DNA of 64,000 nt from NCBI GenBank assembly GCA_964561785.1, contig CAZLRF010000021.1, positions 17,410 to 81,409 of the forward strand. The letters run 5' to 3'. Below are positions 34,271 to 42,723 of this stretch, in pieces (position 1 is the stretch's first letter; each line of letters opens with the position of its first letter). The notes below the pieces were generated by a model. That model had not been told where the DNA came from. It did no database searches and was given only the letters and a program-made list of their open reading frames with translations. A program made the position numbers and the translations under genes. The stretch comes from DATBSL01 sp964561785. GTDB taxonomy: Bacteria > Acidobacteriota > Vicinamibacteria > Fen-336.

Positions 34271-35977
34271 CTACCGCAGGGGGGCCCGCTCCTTCTCCCC
34301 CAGCGACTGCAGCTTCTTGTGGAGGAAGACGTTCTCGAGGGCGATCCCCGCCTGCTGGACGAGGACCTCGAAGGCCTCGAGGCCCGCGGGTGCCCGGCCG
34401 GTCTCGGGGTTGTCGCCGAAGACGAGGGCGATCGTCTCCCGGTGGGCGGCGAGGGGGAGGATGGCGATCCCGCGCGACTGGAAGCGGCCGATGCGGCCCA
34501 TCAGGTGGCCGAGCCACCGGTCGGCGGGCGGCGGGCCCGCGAACGTGCGGAGGCTGCGCGCGACGTCGCGGAAGACGGAGGGCTCGTTCAGGGGGATGGC
34601 GATCTGACGGGCGAGGATGTTCAGGGTCTCCTCGCGGGGGGCGAGCCCGAACCCGCCGAGGCCGCGCGCCTCGTCGTTCTTCACGACGAAGAGGATCGCC
34701 CGCTCGAACGACTCGCGGGCCACCTTCATGACGACGGTGGCGATCTCGTTGGCGTCGCCGCCCTGGCGCAGCTCCACGAGCCGCCGCCGGAGCAGGTCGA
34801 ACGAGCGGCTCGCGCCTGGCGCCGCCTCGCTCGGCGCGGCGTCCCTCGGGGCGGCGCCCCTCTTCGGCGCGGCAGGCGGACGCAGGAGGGCCCGCTCGGC
34901 GAGGCGGGGCAGGACGTCGGCGACGAGCTTGCCGGCGAAGGCGGAGATGTCGGCCTCGAACTGCTTCGGGTTGAGCTTGCTGAGGGTGGGCTTGAACACG
35001 AAGGCCTGGACGCCCATCTGCCGCGCCCGCAGCCGCAGGGACTGGCTGAGGCTCTCGGTCATCATCAGGACCGGCGGGCGCAGGTTCATCTTCCAGAGGC
35101 GCTTCATGACCTCGAAGCCGCCGTGGAACGAGGCCCCGCCCGAGGCCGGCATGCCGAGGTCGGTGACGAGGACGAACGGCGCCTCGTCCTCGCGCAGCCG
35201 GCACGCCACCTTCACCGCCTCCTCGGGGTCGCCCGCCTCGGCCACCCGGAAGCCGCCGGCGGCGAAGTGGCGGGCGAGGAGCCCTCGCACGTCCGGCTCG
35301 TCGTCCACGAGGAGGACGACCCGGCCCGAGTCCGGCGCAGCCGCGGGCGCCGCCGGGGCGGGCGCGGCCGTCGGAACGACCACCTTCGGGAGCGGCCGTG
35401 TGTCCGGGCCGTACCGCTCGGGCGGCGAGGCCTGCCACGGCCCGGCCGCGGCCTCGACCTCCGGCCGAGCGAGGTCGCCGGCGAGGGCCTCCGACGGCAC
35501 GATCGGCTCCTCGCCGACCACCCCCTCCTCCGGCGCCGCGAACGACGCCTCGACCGCCGCCGCGGACTCCGCGCGGCCGTCGTCGAGCCCCTGGGCGAGG
35601 TCGAGCAGCATCTCCTGGGGGTTGATGCCGCGCTCGAGGGTCTCGAGGCGGATGTCCCGGCCGCCCACCGCGGGCGGCACGTCCCCGGTCAGCTCGAAGC
35701 CGAAGGCGCCCTCGCGCAGCCGCGCGAGCTGCTCGAGGGCGAAGCCGATGCGCCCTCGCGTCACCTTCTCCCGCACGTCCCTGCCGAGGGTGGCGAGACG
35801 CGGGTCGGCGGGGGGCGAGCCCGCGGTGAAGGCGGAGACGACGAGGCCCTCCCGGAAGACGATCGCCCCCTCCCCGCCCTCCATCGCGATCGAGAGATAC
35901 CCAGTCTTCTTGCTGAACGAGACGATCTGGACGATGTCCAGGAGGGGCAGGTCCTCGAGGTTCCCTTGCAGGGCCAA
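34271..35977 (-). CDS. PATAN (DUF4388) - receiver - GAF response regulator
   Basis: This 568-residue protein has three parts. Residues 1-120 are a DUF4388/PATAN domain (MALQGNLEDLPLLDIVQIVS). A Pro/Ala linker leads to a receiver domain (about 218-350) with D225/D226, the phospho-acceptor D273 in LVTDLGMP and K329 in VFKPT. Residues about 390-560 form a GAF-like domain. PATAN domains occur in regulators such as cyanobacterial PatA-type proteins tied to type IV pilus polarity. This may therefore be the output of the CheA pathway in place of a flagellar switch, which is inference. It lies 19 bases after cheB. Confidence 0.82.
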   Translation of the reverse strand: MALQGNLEDLPLLDIVQIVSFSKKTGYLSIAMEGGEGAIVFREGLVVSAFTAGSPPADPRLATLGRDVREKVTRGRIGFALEQLARLREGAFGFELTGDVPPAVGGRDIRLETLERGINPQEMLLDLAQGLDDGRAESAAAVEASFAAPEEGVVGEEPIVPSEALAGDLARPEVEAAAGPWQASPPERYGPDTRPLPKVVVPTAAPAPAAPAAAPDSGRVVLLVDDEPDVRGLLARHFAAGGFRVAEAGDPEEAVKVACRLREDEAPFVLVTDLGMPASGGASFHGGFEVMKRLWKMNLRPPVLMMTESLSQSLRLRARQMGVQAFVFKPTLSKLNPKQFEADISAFAGKLVADVLPRLAERALLRPPAAPKRGAAPRDAAPSEAAPGASRSFDLLRRRLVELRQGGDANEIATVVMKVARESFERAILFVVKNDEARGLGGFGLAPREETLNILARQIAIPLNEPSVFRDVARSLRTFAGPPPADRWLGHLMGRIGRFQSRGIAILPLAAHRETIALVFGDNPETGRAPAGLEAFEVLVQQAGIALENVFLHKKLQSLGEKERAPLR

Positions 35978-35996
35978 GCGCTTCTCCGCCGGGATT

Positions 35997-37025
35997 TTAC
36001 ACCGCGGCCAGGATCTCTCCGGCCACCCGGTCGAGGGCGATCACGCGGTGCACCACGCCCGCGTCGATCGCGGACTTGGGCATCCCGAAGATCACGCAGG
36101 TCTCCTCGCTCTCGGCGAGGGTGAGGCCGCCCTGCTCGCGGATCGCCCGCAGGCCCTCCGTGCCGTCCGAGCCCATCCCGGTGAGGACGACGCCGAGCGC
36201 GTGGGGGCCGTACACCTCCGCCGCCGACGCCATCGTCACGTCGGCGGAGGGCCGGTGGAGGGCGTCGCGCGGCTCCTCGTCGAGGACGACCACCACGCCG
36301 CCCCCGCGCCGCTCGAGCCTCGTGTGGATGCCCGCGGGGGCGACGAATACGCGCCCGGGCTCGACCGGGTCGCCGTCCTGCGCCTCGCGCACCGGGATCG
36401 CGGTGCGGGCGTCGAGCCGTTCCGCGAGCGAGCGCGTGAAGCCGCGGGGGATGTGCTGGACCACGACGACGGCGGCCGGGAAGCCGGCGGGGAGCCCCGC
36501 GAGCACCGTCTGCAGCGCGGTCGGCCCCCCGGTCGAGGCGGCGAGGACCACGCACTCCGCGGCCGGCGCCGCCTCGCCGTGCGCCCGGGGACGCGCGGCC
36601 CGGGGACGCGCGCGCACGCGTGCCCGGCCGAGGGCGCGGACCTTCTCCACGAGCTCCTCGGCGAGGCTCAGCATGCTCATGGGCTGCACCGAGGACTTGT
36701 CCACGAAGTCCATGGCCCCGAGCTCGAGCCCGCGCAGGGTGATCTCCGCCCCCTCCTGGGTCAGCGTCGACATGAGCAGGACGGGCACCGGCTGCTCGGC
36801 CATCAGGCGCTCGAGGGTCTCGAGGCCCCCGAGGCGCGGCATCTTGACGTCGAGGGTCACGACGTCGGGCCGCAGCTCGCGCGCCTTCGCGAGCCCCTCC
36901 TCGCCGTCGGCGGCGAACCCCACGACCTCGATGTCCTCCGCCGTCCCGAGCATGCGCTCGACCGCCTTGCGCACGAAGGCCGAGTCGTCCACGACCAGGA
37001 CGCGGATGCGGCGGACGCCGCTCAC
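35997..37025 (-). CDS. cheB: Chemotaxis protein-glutamate methylesterase/deamidase CheB
   Basis: This 342-residue protein has a receiver domain with phospho-acceptor D59 (TLDVKMPRLGG) and a methylesterase domain with the catalytic triad S164 (AASTGGPT), H191 (VVQHIPRGFT) and D287 (GMGSDGTEG). The linker between them is Arg/Ala-rich. It removes methyl groups from the chemoreceptor after phosphorylation by CheA and so resets sensitivity. The start overlaps the cheR stop by four bases (ATGA). Confidence 0.95.
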   Translation of the reverse strand: MSGVRRIRVLVVDDSAFVRKAVERMLGTAEDIEVVGFAADGEEGLAKARELRPDVVTLDVKMPRLGGLETLERLMAEQPVPVLLMSTLTQEGAEITLRGLELGAMDFVDKSSVQPMSMLSLAEELVEKVRALGRARVRARPRAARPRAHGEAAPAAECVVLAASTGGPTALQTVLAGLPAGFPAAVVVVQHIPRGFTRSLAERLDARTAIPVREAQDGDPVEPGRVFVAPAGIHTRLERRGGGVVVVLDEEPRDALHRPSADVTMASAAEVYGPHALGVVLTGMGSDGTEGLRAIREQGGLTLAESEETCVIFGMPKSAIDAGVVHRVIALDRVAGEILAAV

Positions 37026-37891
37026 GACGACGCCTCGGGCTTCTGGTACACGATCGCTCCCTGGAACCGGATCGGGACGAAGGCGCTCGACACCCGGGCG
37101 AGCGACTCCGCGTGCCCGAGGAAGAGGTACCCGCCGGGGGCGAGCGCCTGGTGGAAGAGGGACACCGCGCGCTGCACCGCGGCGTCCGAGAAGTAGATGA
37201 GGACGTTGCGGCAGAACACGACGTCGAGGGGGGCGAGGCCCTCGTAGCTCGCGGGGTCGAGGAGGTTTCCGGCGCGGAACGAGACGGACTTGCGCGGGCC
37301 GTCCTTGACGCGGTGCCCCGTCCCGTCCTTCGCGAAGTGCCGCTCGAGGAGCGCCGGGGGCACCGCCCGCAGCGAGTTCTGGTGGTAGACGCCGCGCCGG
37401 GCCTTGTCGAGGGCGGCGGCGTCGACGTCGAGCCCGGTCACCCGCACGTCCCAGCCCCAGAAGAACTGCCCGCTGTCGAAGAGGATCATCCCGAGGGTGA
37501 GCGGCTCTTCTCCGGTCGAGCAGCCGGCGGAGAGGATGTGGAGCCGCTTGTCCTCGCCGCGCGACTTGCGCTCCTTGACCGCACGCAGGACGTGGCCGGA
37601 GAAGACCTCGAGCTGGGGCTGCTCGCGGAAGAAGTAGGTCTCGTTGTTGGTGAGGTGGCTCACCATGCGCTGCTGCTCCTCCGCCCGCTCGGGGGCGAAG
37701 CGCAGGTGGCGGTAGTAGTCCTCGAACGACAGCAGCCCGAGGAGGGCGAGGCGGGGGGCGAGGCGCGAGCGCAGGCTCCCCCGCTGCGCGTCGTCGAAGT
37801 AGAGGCCGAACCGCTCGTGGACGAAGTCGCGGAGGAGGCGGAACTCCTCGTCCGAGAGCTCGGCGTCGTGCTCGACGTGCGGGTACTTCAC
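37022..37891 (-). CDS. cheR: Chemoreceptor glutamate methyltransferase CheR
   Basis: This 289-residue protein has the N-terminal helical CheR domain (FRLLRDFVHERFGLYF) and an S-adenosylmethionine-dependent methyltransferase domain. The motifs NETYFFREQPQLEVF, SAGCSTGEEPLTL and FCRNVLIYF are all typical. It methylates glutamates on the chemoreceptor. The start is GTG, overlapping the HEAT-repeat gene stop (GTGA), so the two are translationally coupled. The receptor in this operon lacks a C-terminal pentapeptide tether for CheR. Confidence 0.94.
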   Translation of the reverse strand: MKYPHVEHDAELSDEEFRLLRDFVHERFGLYFDDAQRGSLRSRLAPRLALLGLLSFEDYYRHLRFAPERAEEQQRMVSHLTNNETYFFREQPQLEVFSGHVLRAVKERKSRGEDKRLHILSAGCSTGEEPLTLGMILFDSGQFFWGWDVRVTGLDVDAAALDKARRGVYHQNSLRAVPPALLERHFAKDGTGHRVKDGPRKSVSFRAGNLLDPASYEGLAPLDVVFCRNVLIYFSDAAVQRAVSLFHQALAPGGYLFLGHAESLARVSSAFVPIRFQGAIVYQKPEASS

Positions 37892-40257
37892 CGCGGCTGC
37901 AGCTTCCTGAGGGCGATCGCGGCCGCCTTCTGCACCTCGGGCGCGGCGTCCTTGGCCTTGCGCTCGAGCAGCGGGCGCAGCGCCTCCTTGAAGCCCCCTT
38001 CCCCGAGGGCGAGGGCCGCCTCCACCCGCACCTCGGGGAACGGATCCTCGAGGCCGGCGAGGAGGAGGCGACGGGCCGAGGCGTCCTCGAAGCGCCCGGC
38101 GAGGTCCACGAGGACGCGGCGCAGCGCGCCGTCGAGCGACCCCGCGACGAGCGCCCGCTCCATGTCGGGCAGGGCGCCCGGCCCGATCCGCCGCAGGGCC
38201 TCGAGGGCGGCGCCCTGCAGGGCGGGGTCGGCGAGGGCGGCGACGAGGCGGGCCGACGCGCGGGGGTCGCCGATCTCGCCGAGGGCGGACACCGCGGCGC
38301 GGCGCACCGTCGGGTCGGAGTCCTCGACGCGGGCGACGAGAGCGCCGACCGCCTTCGGGCTGCCGACCCGTCCGAGCGCCGCGGCGGCCGCGCACCGCAC
38401 GCTCCAGTGCTCGTCGTCGAGGGCGACGAGCAGCGCCGCCGTCGACTGCGGGTCGCCGATCTCGCCGAGGCTCTCCGCCGCCGCCCGGCGCAGGTTGCGG
38501 TCGGGGTCGCGCAGCACCTCCACGAGCGGGCGCACCGCGGAGACCGCCCGGATCTGCCCGAGGGCCTCGACCGCGGCGAAGCGCAGCTCCTTGCGCGCCT
38601 CGGCGACGAGCGGCAGCAGGTGCTCGACCGCGTCGGGGTTGCGCACCTGGCCGAGGGCGCGGACCGCGGCGAAGCGGATGCGCGGGTCCTCCTCCCGCAG
38701 GAGGGGCAGGAGGAGCGGCGCCGCCTCCGGCTCGCGCAGCCGGCCGAGGGCGAGCACCGCCTGCTGCCGGACGAGCGAGCTCGGGTCGGAGAGCGCCCCG
38801 CGGAGGACGTCGAGCGCGCGCGGGGAGCCGATGTCGCCGAGGGCGAGGAGGGCCGCCGCCCGCAGCGCCTCCGCCCCCTCGTGCGCCGCGGCCACGAGGG
38901 CGGGCTCGGCCTCCGGGTCGCGCAGGAGGCCGAGGGTCCGGGCCGCGCGCACCCCCGCCTCGGCGTCCTCGCCGCGCAGGGCCTGAACGAGCAGCGGGCG
39001 CACGCGCGCGGGGCTCATCCGGGACAGCGCGTCCATCGCGCTCTCCTGGATGAGCTCGCTCTCGTCGCCGAGCAGCTCGAACAGGAGCATCGGCGCGTCC
39101 TCGTCGCCCAGCCGCCCGATCGCCGCCGCCGCTTCCGCCCGCACCTCGGCCGCGGGGTCGTGGACGAGCGGCGCGGCGAGGGCGGTGCCCTCGGGGGGCG
39201 CGATCCAGGCGAGGCAGCGCACGGCCCCCAGGCGCACCGCGTCGTCCGGGTGGGCGAGCGCCGCCTCCCACGCCGCCCGCTCGTGGAATCCGATCGACAC
39301 GAGGGCGTGGCTCGCGAACTCGCGCACCGCGGGGTCGCCGAGCCGCTCGAGCAGGGGGGCCGTGGCCCGCGCCTCGCGCAGCCAGCCGAGGGTCACCGCC
39401 GCCGTGCGCCGGTTGCGCGCGTCCTCGTCGGCCAGCATGCCGATGAGGTGGGCGACGAGCTCCTCGTGGCGCAGCGCGGCCTGGACCTCGGGGTCGAGGC
39501 TCTCGCCGGAGGCGGTCGCGCGCTGCTCGATGTCGACCACCGCCCGGATCGCGGCGTTGCGCTGCACGGGGTCCGGGTCGAGGAGGTGGGGGGCGATGCG
39601 GGGCAGCGCGTCGCGCCCGGCCAGCCGGCCGAGGGCCTCGAGGGCGGGCGTGCGCAGCACCGGGTCCTCGAGCAGGTCGAGGAGAGCGGGGGCGGCGCGC
39701 GGGTCGCCGATCTCCCCGAGGGCGTGCAGGGCCGGGTACTGCAGCCAGGGCTCCCCCCGCAGCGCCTCCACGAGGCGCGGCACCGCGAGCGGGGAGCGGA
39801 TCTGACCGAGGCTCGTGGCCGCGCCGTGGCGCACGTTCACGTCGGGGTCGGCGAGGGCCTCGACGAGGGCGCCGACCGCCGCCGCCGACCGCATCGTCCC
39901 GAGCATCACCGCCGCGAACAGACGGACCTCCTCGTCCGCGTCGCGCAGGAGGGCGAGCAGCGGCAGGGTCGCCGAGGAGCCGAGCCGGACGTAGATCTCC
40001 ATCGCCGCGTTGCGCGACCCCGCGTCGTCGCCGTCGCGCAGCGCGGCCTCGAGGGCGGGGAGGAGGGCCGAGGCGGGGAAGCCGGCGAGCGACTCGACCG
40101 CGGCCTGCCGCACCGCCCAGCTGTCGTCGCCCACCGCCACGAGCAGGGCGGGGATCGCCTCCGGGCGCGCGGAGGCCGCGATCTCGGCCACGGCGCGGCG
40201 GCGGGCGGGCTCCTCCCCGCGACGCAGGGTGTCGAGGTGGGCGGCGAGGTCGGTCAC
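37888..40257 (-). CDS. Large HEAT-repeat protein in the chemosensory operon
   Basis: This 789-residue protein is almost wholly made of about 25 HEAT/PBS-lyase-type repeats of about 31 residues (pattern D-P-x-V-R-x-A-A-V-x-A-L-G-x-I-G-D-P). It would form a curved superhelix for protein-protein contacts. It has no signal peptide, membrane helix or catalytic motif. It sits between the chemoreceptor and cheR genes and overlaps cheR by four bases. A scaffold or adaptor role in the signalling array is likely but unproven. The start is GTG, and the GAGGAAGG sequence upstream belongs to the first unit of a 25-base tandem repeat. Confidence 0.82.
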   Translation of the reverse strand: MTDLAAHLDTLRRGEEPARRRAVAEIAASARPEAIPALLVAVGDDSWAVRQAAVESLAGFPASALLPALEAALRDGDDAGSRNAAMEIYVRLGSSATLPLLALLRDADEEVRLFAAVMLGTMRSAAAVGALVEALADPDVNVRHGAATSLGQIRSPLAVPRLVEALRGEPWLQYPALHALGEIGDPRAAPALLDLLEDPVLRTPALEALGRLAGRDALPRIAPHLLDPDPVQRNAAIRAVVDIEQRATASGESLDPEVQAALRHEELVAHLIGMLADEDARNRRTAAVTLGWLREARATAPLLERLGDPAVREFASHALVSIGFHERAAWEAALAHPDDAVRLGAVRCLAWIAPPEGTALAAPLVHDPAAEVRAEAAAAIGRLGDEDAPMLLFELLGDESELIQESAMDALSRMSPARVRPLLVQALRGEDAEAGVRAARTLGLLRDPEAEPALVAAAHEGAEALRAAALLALGDIGSPRALDVLRGALSDPSSLVRQQAVLALGRLREPEAAPLLLPLLREEDPRIRFAAVRALGQVRNPDAVEHLLPLVAEARKELRFAAVEALGQIRAVSAVRPLVEVLRDPDRNLRRAAAESLGEIGDPQSTAALLVALDDEHWSVRCAAAAALGRVGSPKAVGALVARVEDSDPTVRRAAVSALGEIGDPRASARLVAALADPALQGAALEALRRIGPGALPDMERALVAGSLDGALRRVLVDLAGRFEDASARRLLLAGLEDPFPEVRVEAALALGEGGFKEALRPLLERKAKDAAPEVQKAAAIALRKLQPR

Positions 40258-40260
40258 CGG

Positions 40261-40360
40261 TGGCCTTCCTCGGGGCTGTGCGAGACGGCCTTCGTCGGGG
40301 CTTTCCTCAACGGCTTTCCTCGGGGCCTTCCAAGCCGGCTTTCCTCGGGGCCTTCATCGA
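40261..40360. repeat. Four 25-base tandem repeats between the chemoreceptor and HEAT-repeat genes
   Basis: Units begin at 40261, 40286, 40311 and 40336 with an exact 25-base period. The shared core is CGGCTTTCCTCGGGGCCTTC, with a variable five-base tail. Read in the direction of the operon (minus strand) each unit carries an SD-like GAGGAAAG, GAGGAAGG or similar. The unit nearest 40257 acts as the ribosome binding region of the HEAT gene. The period is not a multiple of three and no frame spans it. Confidence 0.8.
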
Positions 40361-40383
40361 AACAAGACCGAAACGGGCCAGGA

Positions 40384-40420
40384 CCTCGCGGAGTCTCGCT
40401 CGAGAGGAGACTCCGCGAGG
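40384..40420 (-). terminator. Perfect 14-bp inverted repeat after the chemoreceptor gene
   Basis: CCTCGCGGAGTCTC (40384-40397) pairs without mismatch with GAGACTCCGCGAGG (40407-40420), loop nine bases, starting three bases after the chemoreceptor stop. No U-run follows. It may act as a partial terminator or as an mRNA stabiliser that sets the receptor/CheA message apart from the HEAT-CheR-CheB part. Confidence 0.6.
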
Positions 40421-40422
40421 GG

Positions 40423-42711
40423 CTACTGCACCTTGAACACGCTGACCAGCCGCGCGAGGTTCTCCGCCTGCTGGGCGAGGTTCGCGGTGGCCTTCGACAT
40501 CTCCTGCACGGTGGCGAGGTTGTCGCGGGCGATCTCCGAGATGTTCTCCATGGCCTTCACCACCAGCTCGCCCCCCTTCTTCTGCTCGGCGGTGGCGTGG
40601 GAGACCTGCTGGGTCATGTCGTTCATCCGCTCGACCGCGTTGATGATCTGCCGGCTGCCCTCGGCCTGCTCGCGGGTCGCGAGGCCGACCTGGGACGCGA
40701 TCTTGTTGATGTTCTCGACCGCGAGGCGGACCTGGCGGCCGCCCGCCGCCTGCTCGCGGGTCGAGTAGGCGGCCTGGGCCATGACCTTCTTGATGTTCTC
40801 CATCGCGGCCCGGATCTGCTTGCTGCCCTCCGCCTGCTCGCGCACGGCCTGGGTGACGTGGGACGTCGCGGCGTTCATCCGGGAGACCGTGTCGAGCACC
40901 TCGGAGGAGGCCTGCGACTGCTTCTGGGTCGCCTCCGCGATCTCGCCCATGAGCTCGCTCGAGCGAGAGACCGACTCGATGATGTTGCGCAGCGCCGCGC
41001 CCGCCTTGTCGGCGAGGGCGATGCCCTGCTTGGCCTCCGCCGCGCCCGAGCGGGCCACCTCCACCGCGTCGGTCGTCTCCTGCTGGACCTTGCCCACGAC
41101 CTCGCCGATCTCCTTGGCCGCCTCCACCGAGCGCTCGGCCAGCTTGCGCACCTCGTCGGCGACGACGGCGAACCCGCGGCCGGCCTCGCCGGCGCGGGCG
41201 GCCTCGATCGCGGCGTTGAGCGCGAGGAGGTTCGTCTGGTCGGCGATCTCCTCGATGACCTCGAGGATGCGCCCGATCTCCTGGGAGCGCCGGCCGAGGC
41301 CGGTGATGACGCGGGCGGTGTTCTCCATGTTCTCGGAGATCGCCTTCATGCCGTCCACGGTGCGAGCGACTGCCTCGCCGCCGGTGCGCGCGTCCTCGGA
41401 GGCGCGGGCGGAGATCCGGTCGGCCTCGGAGGCGATCTTGGCCACGTCGTTGACCGCCCCCGCCATCCCGGAGACGGTCGCGCTCGCCCGCGCCGCGGCG
41501 TCGCCGAGGGCCTCGGCGTTCTGGGCCACCGAGGCGATGAACGCGGCCATCTCCTCGACGGTGGCCGTCGTCTCGTTGACCGTTCCCGCGAGGCTCTCGA
41601 GGTCGCGCGCCATCTGGTCGATCGAGACCGTCATCTGCTCGATCGTGGCCGAGGCCTCGGTCACCGTCTGCGCGAGCGTCCCCCCGGAGCGGGCCACCTG
41701 CTCGATCGAGGCGCCCATCTCGGTGATCGAGCTCGAGGTCTCCTCGACGTAGCTCGCGAGGCCCTGCGCGCTGCCGGCGACGGTCTGGATGGAGGCGGCC
41801 ATCTCCTCCATCGAGGTCGAGGTCTCCTCCGCGGCCTGGGCCTGCCCCTGCGCACCCTGCATGATGAGCCGGGCGTTGGCCGAGATCTCGCCGGCCGAGG
41901 AGGCGACCTGCACCGACGCCTCCTGGATGTTGTCGACGACGCGGCGCAGGTTGGCCACCATCTCGTTGAGGCTGCGGCCGAGGGTCGCCATCTCGTCCTC
42001 GCCCTTCGCGTCGATGTTGACCACGAGGTCGCCCTTGGCGACGGCGCTCGAGGCGGCGACCATGTCCTGCAGCGGGCTCAGCCAGCGCCCGATCACGATC
42101 GACCCCAGGACGAAGCCGACCCCGATGACGACCGCGGCGAGGAGCAGCGCCTCGACGACGCGCCGGCGCTGGACCGAGCGCAGCGCGCTCTGGGAGATCG
42201 CGACCTCGACGCCGCCCCGCACCGCCTCCGCGGCCTCGCGGGGGGCCGCCCCGAGCTCCTCGCCGAGGGAGGAGCCCCCGGACGAGCTCGTGACCGGCGC
42301 GCGGAAGAGCAGCACGCGCTCTGCTTCCGTCGTCACCGCCTCGCGCTCCTCGAGGTCCGAGGGGAGCGCGCCGGGGAGGTCGCGGATGGCCTTGCCCGTC
42401 TGGGCGAGCACCGCCCCCCTGGCGTCGCGGATCATCGCGCCCACGACGTCGGAGCGCTCGGCATCCCCGCCCGCCGCGACCGCGCCCTCCAGGAATTGCG
42501 CGAGCAGCGCCTTGTCCTCGGTCAGAACCCCGTACTTGGCGTTGAAGGCGAGGTTGCTCGCGACGTAGCGGCCCCTCTTGACGATCTGCTCGCGGATCGC
42601 CCGCCCGCCCGCCACGAGGTCGTAGGCGAGGGACACCCCGGTGATGACGAAGGCGGTGAGGGTGAGGAGGCTGAGGATCTTCGCGCGGATCGACTTCGTG
42701 CCGATGAGCAT
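40423..42711 (-). CDS. Methyl-accepting chemotaxis protein with periplasmic sensor domain
   Basis: This 762-residue receptor has TM1 at about 11-33, a periplasmic domain at about 34-185, TM2 at about 186-208 and a HAMP domain at about 208-260. A very long cytoplasmic coiled coil follows. The hairpin tip is clear (IADQTNLLALNAAIEAARAG, then GRGFAVVADEVRKLAERS). After the tip, repeats of roughly 28 residues with TREQAxGxxQ and ENI are seen, as in long-class receptors. It feeds the CheA/CheW of the same operon. The ligand is unknown. Several glutamine/glutamate pairs could be methylated by the CheR/CheB encoded nearby. Confidence 0.93.
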   Translation of the reverse strand: MLIGTKSIRAKILSLLTLTAFVITGVSLAYDLVAGGRAIREQIVKRGRYVASNLAFNAKYGVLTEDKALLAQFLEGAVAAGGDAERSDVVGAMIRDARGAVLAQTGKAIRDLPGALPSDLEEREAVTTEAERVLLFRAPVTSSSGGSSLGEELGAAPREAAEAVRGGVEVAISQSALRSVQRRRVVEALLLAAVVIGVGFVLGSIVIGRWLSPLQDMVAASSAVAKGDLVVNIDAKGEDEMATLGRSLNEMVANLRRVVDNIQEASVQVASSAGEISANARLIMQGAQGQAQAAEETSTSMEEMAASIQTVAGSAQGLASYVEETSSSITEMGASIEQVARSGGTLAQTVTEASATIEQMTVSIDQMARDLESLAGTVNETTATVEEMAAFIASVAQNAEALGDAAARASATVSGMAGAVNDVAKIASEADRISARASEDARTGGEAVARTVDGMKAISENMENTARVITGLGRRSQEIGRILEVIEEIADQTNLLALNAAIEAARAGEAGRGFAVVADEVRKLAERSVEAAKEIGEVVGKVQQETTDAVEVARSGAAEAKQGIALADKAGAALRNIIESVSRSSELMGEIAEATQKQSQASSEVLDTVSRMNAATSHVTQAVREQAEGSKQIRAAMENIKKVMAQAAYSTREQAAGGRQVRLAVENINKIASQVGLATREQAEGSRQIINAVERMNDMTQQVSHATAEQKKGGELVVKAMENISEIARDNLATVQEMSKATANLAQQAENLARLVSVFKVQ

Positions 42712-42723
42712 CGTGGCTTCTCC

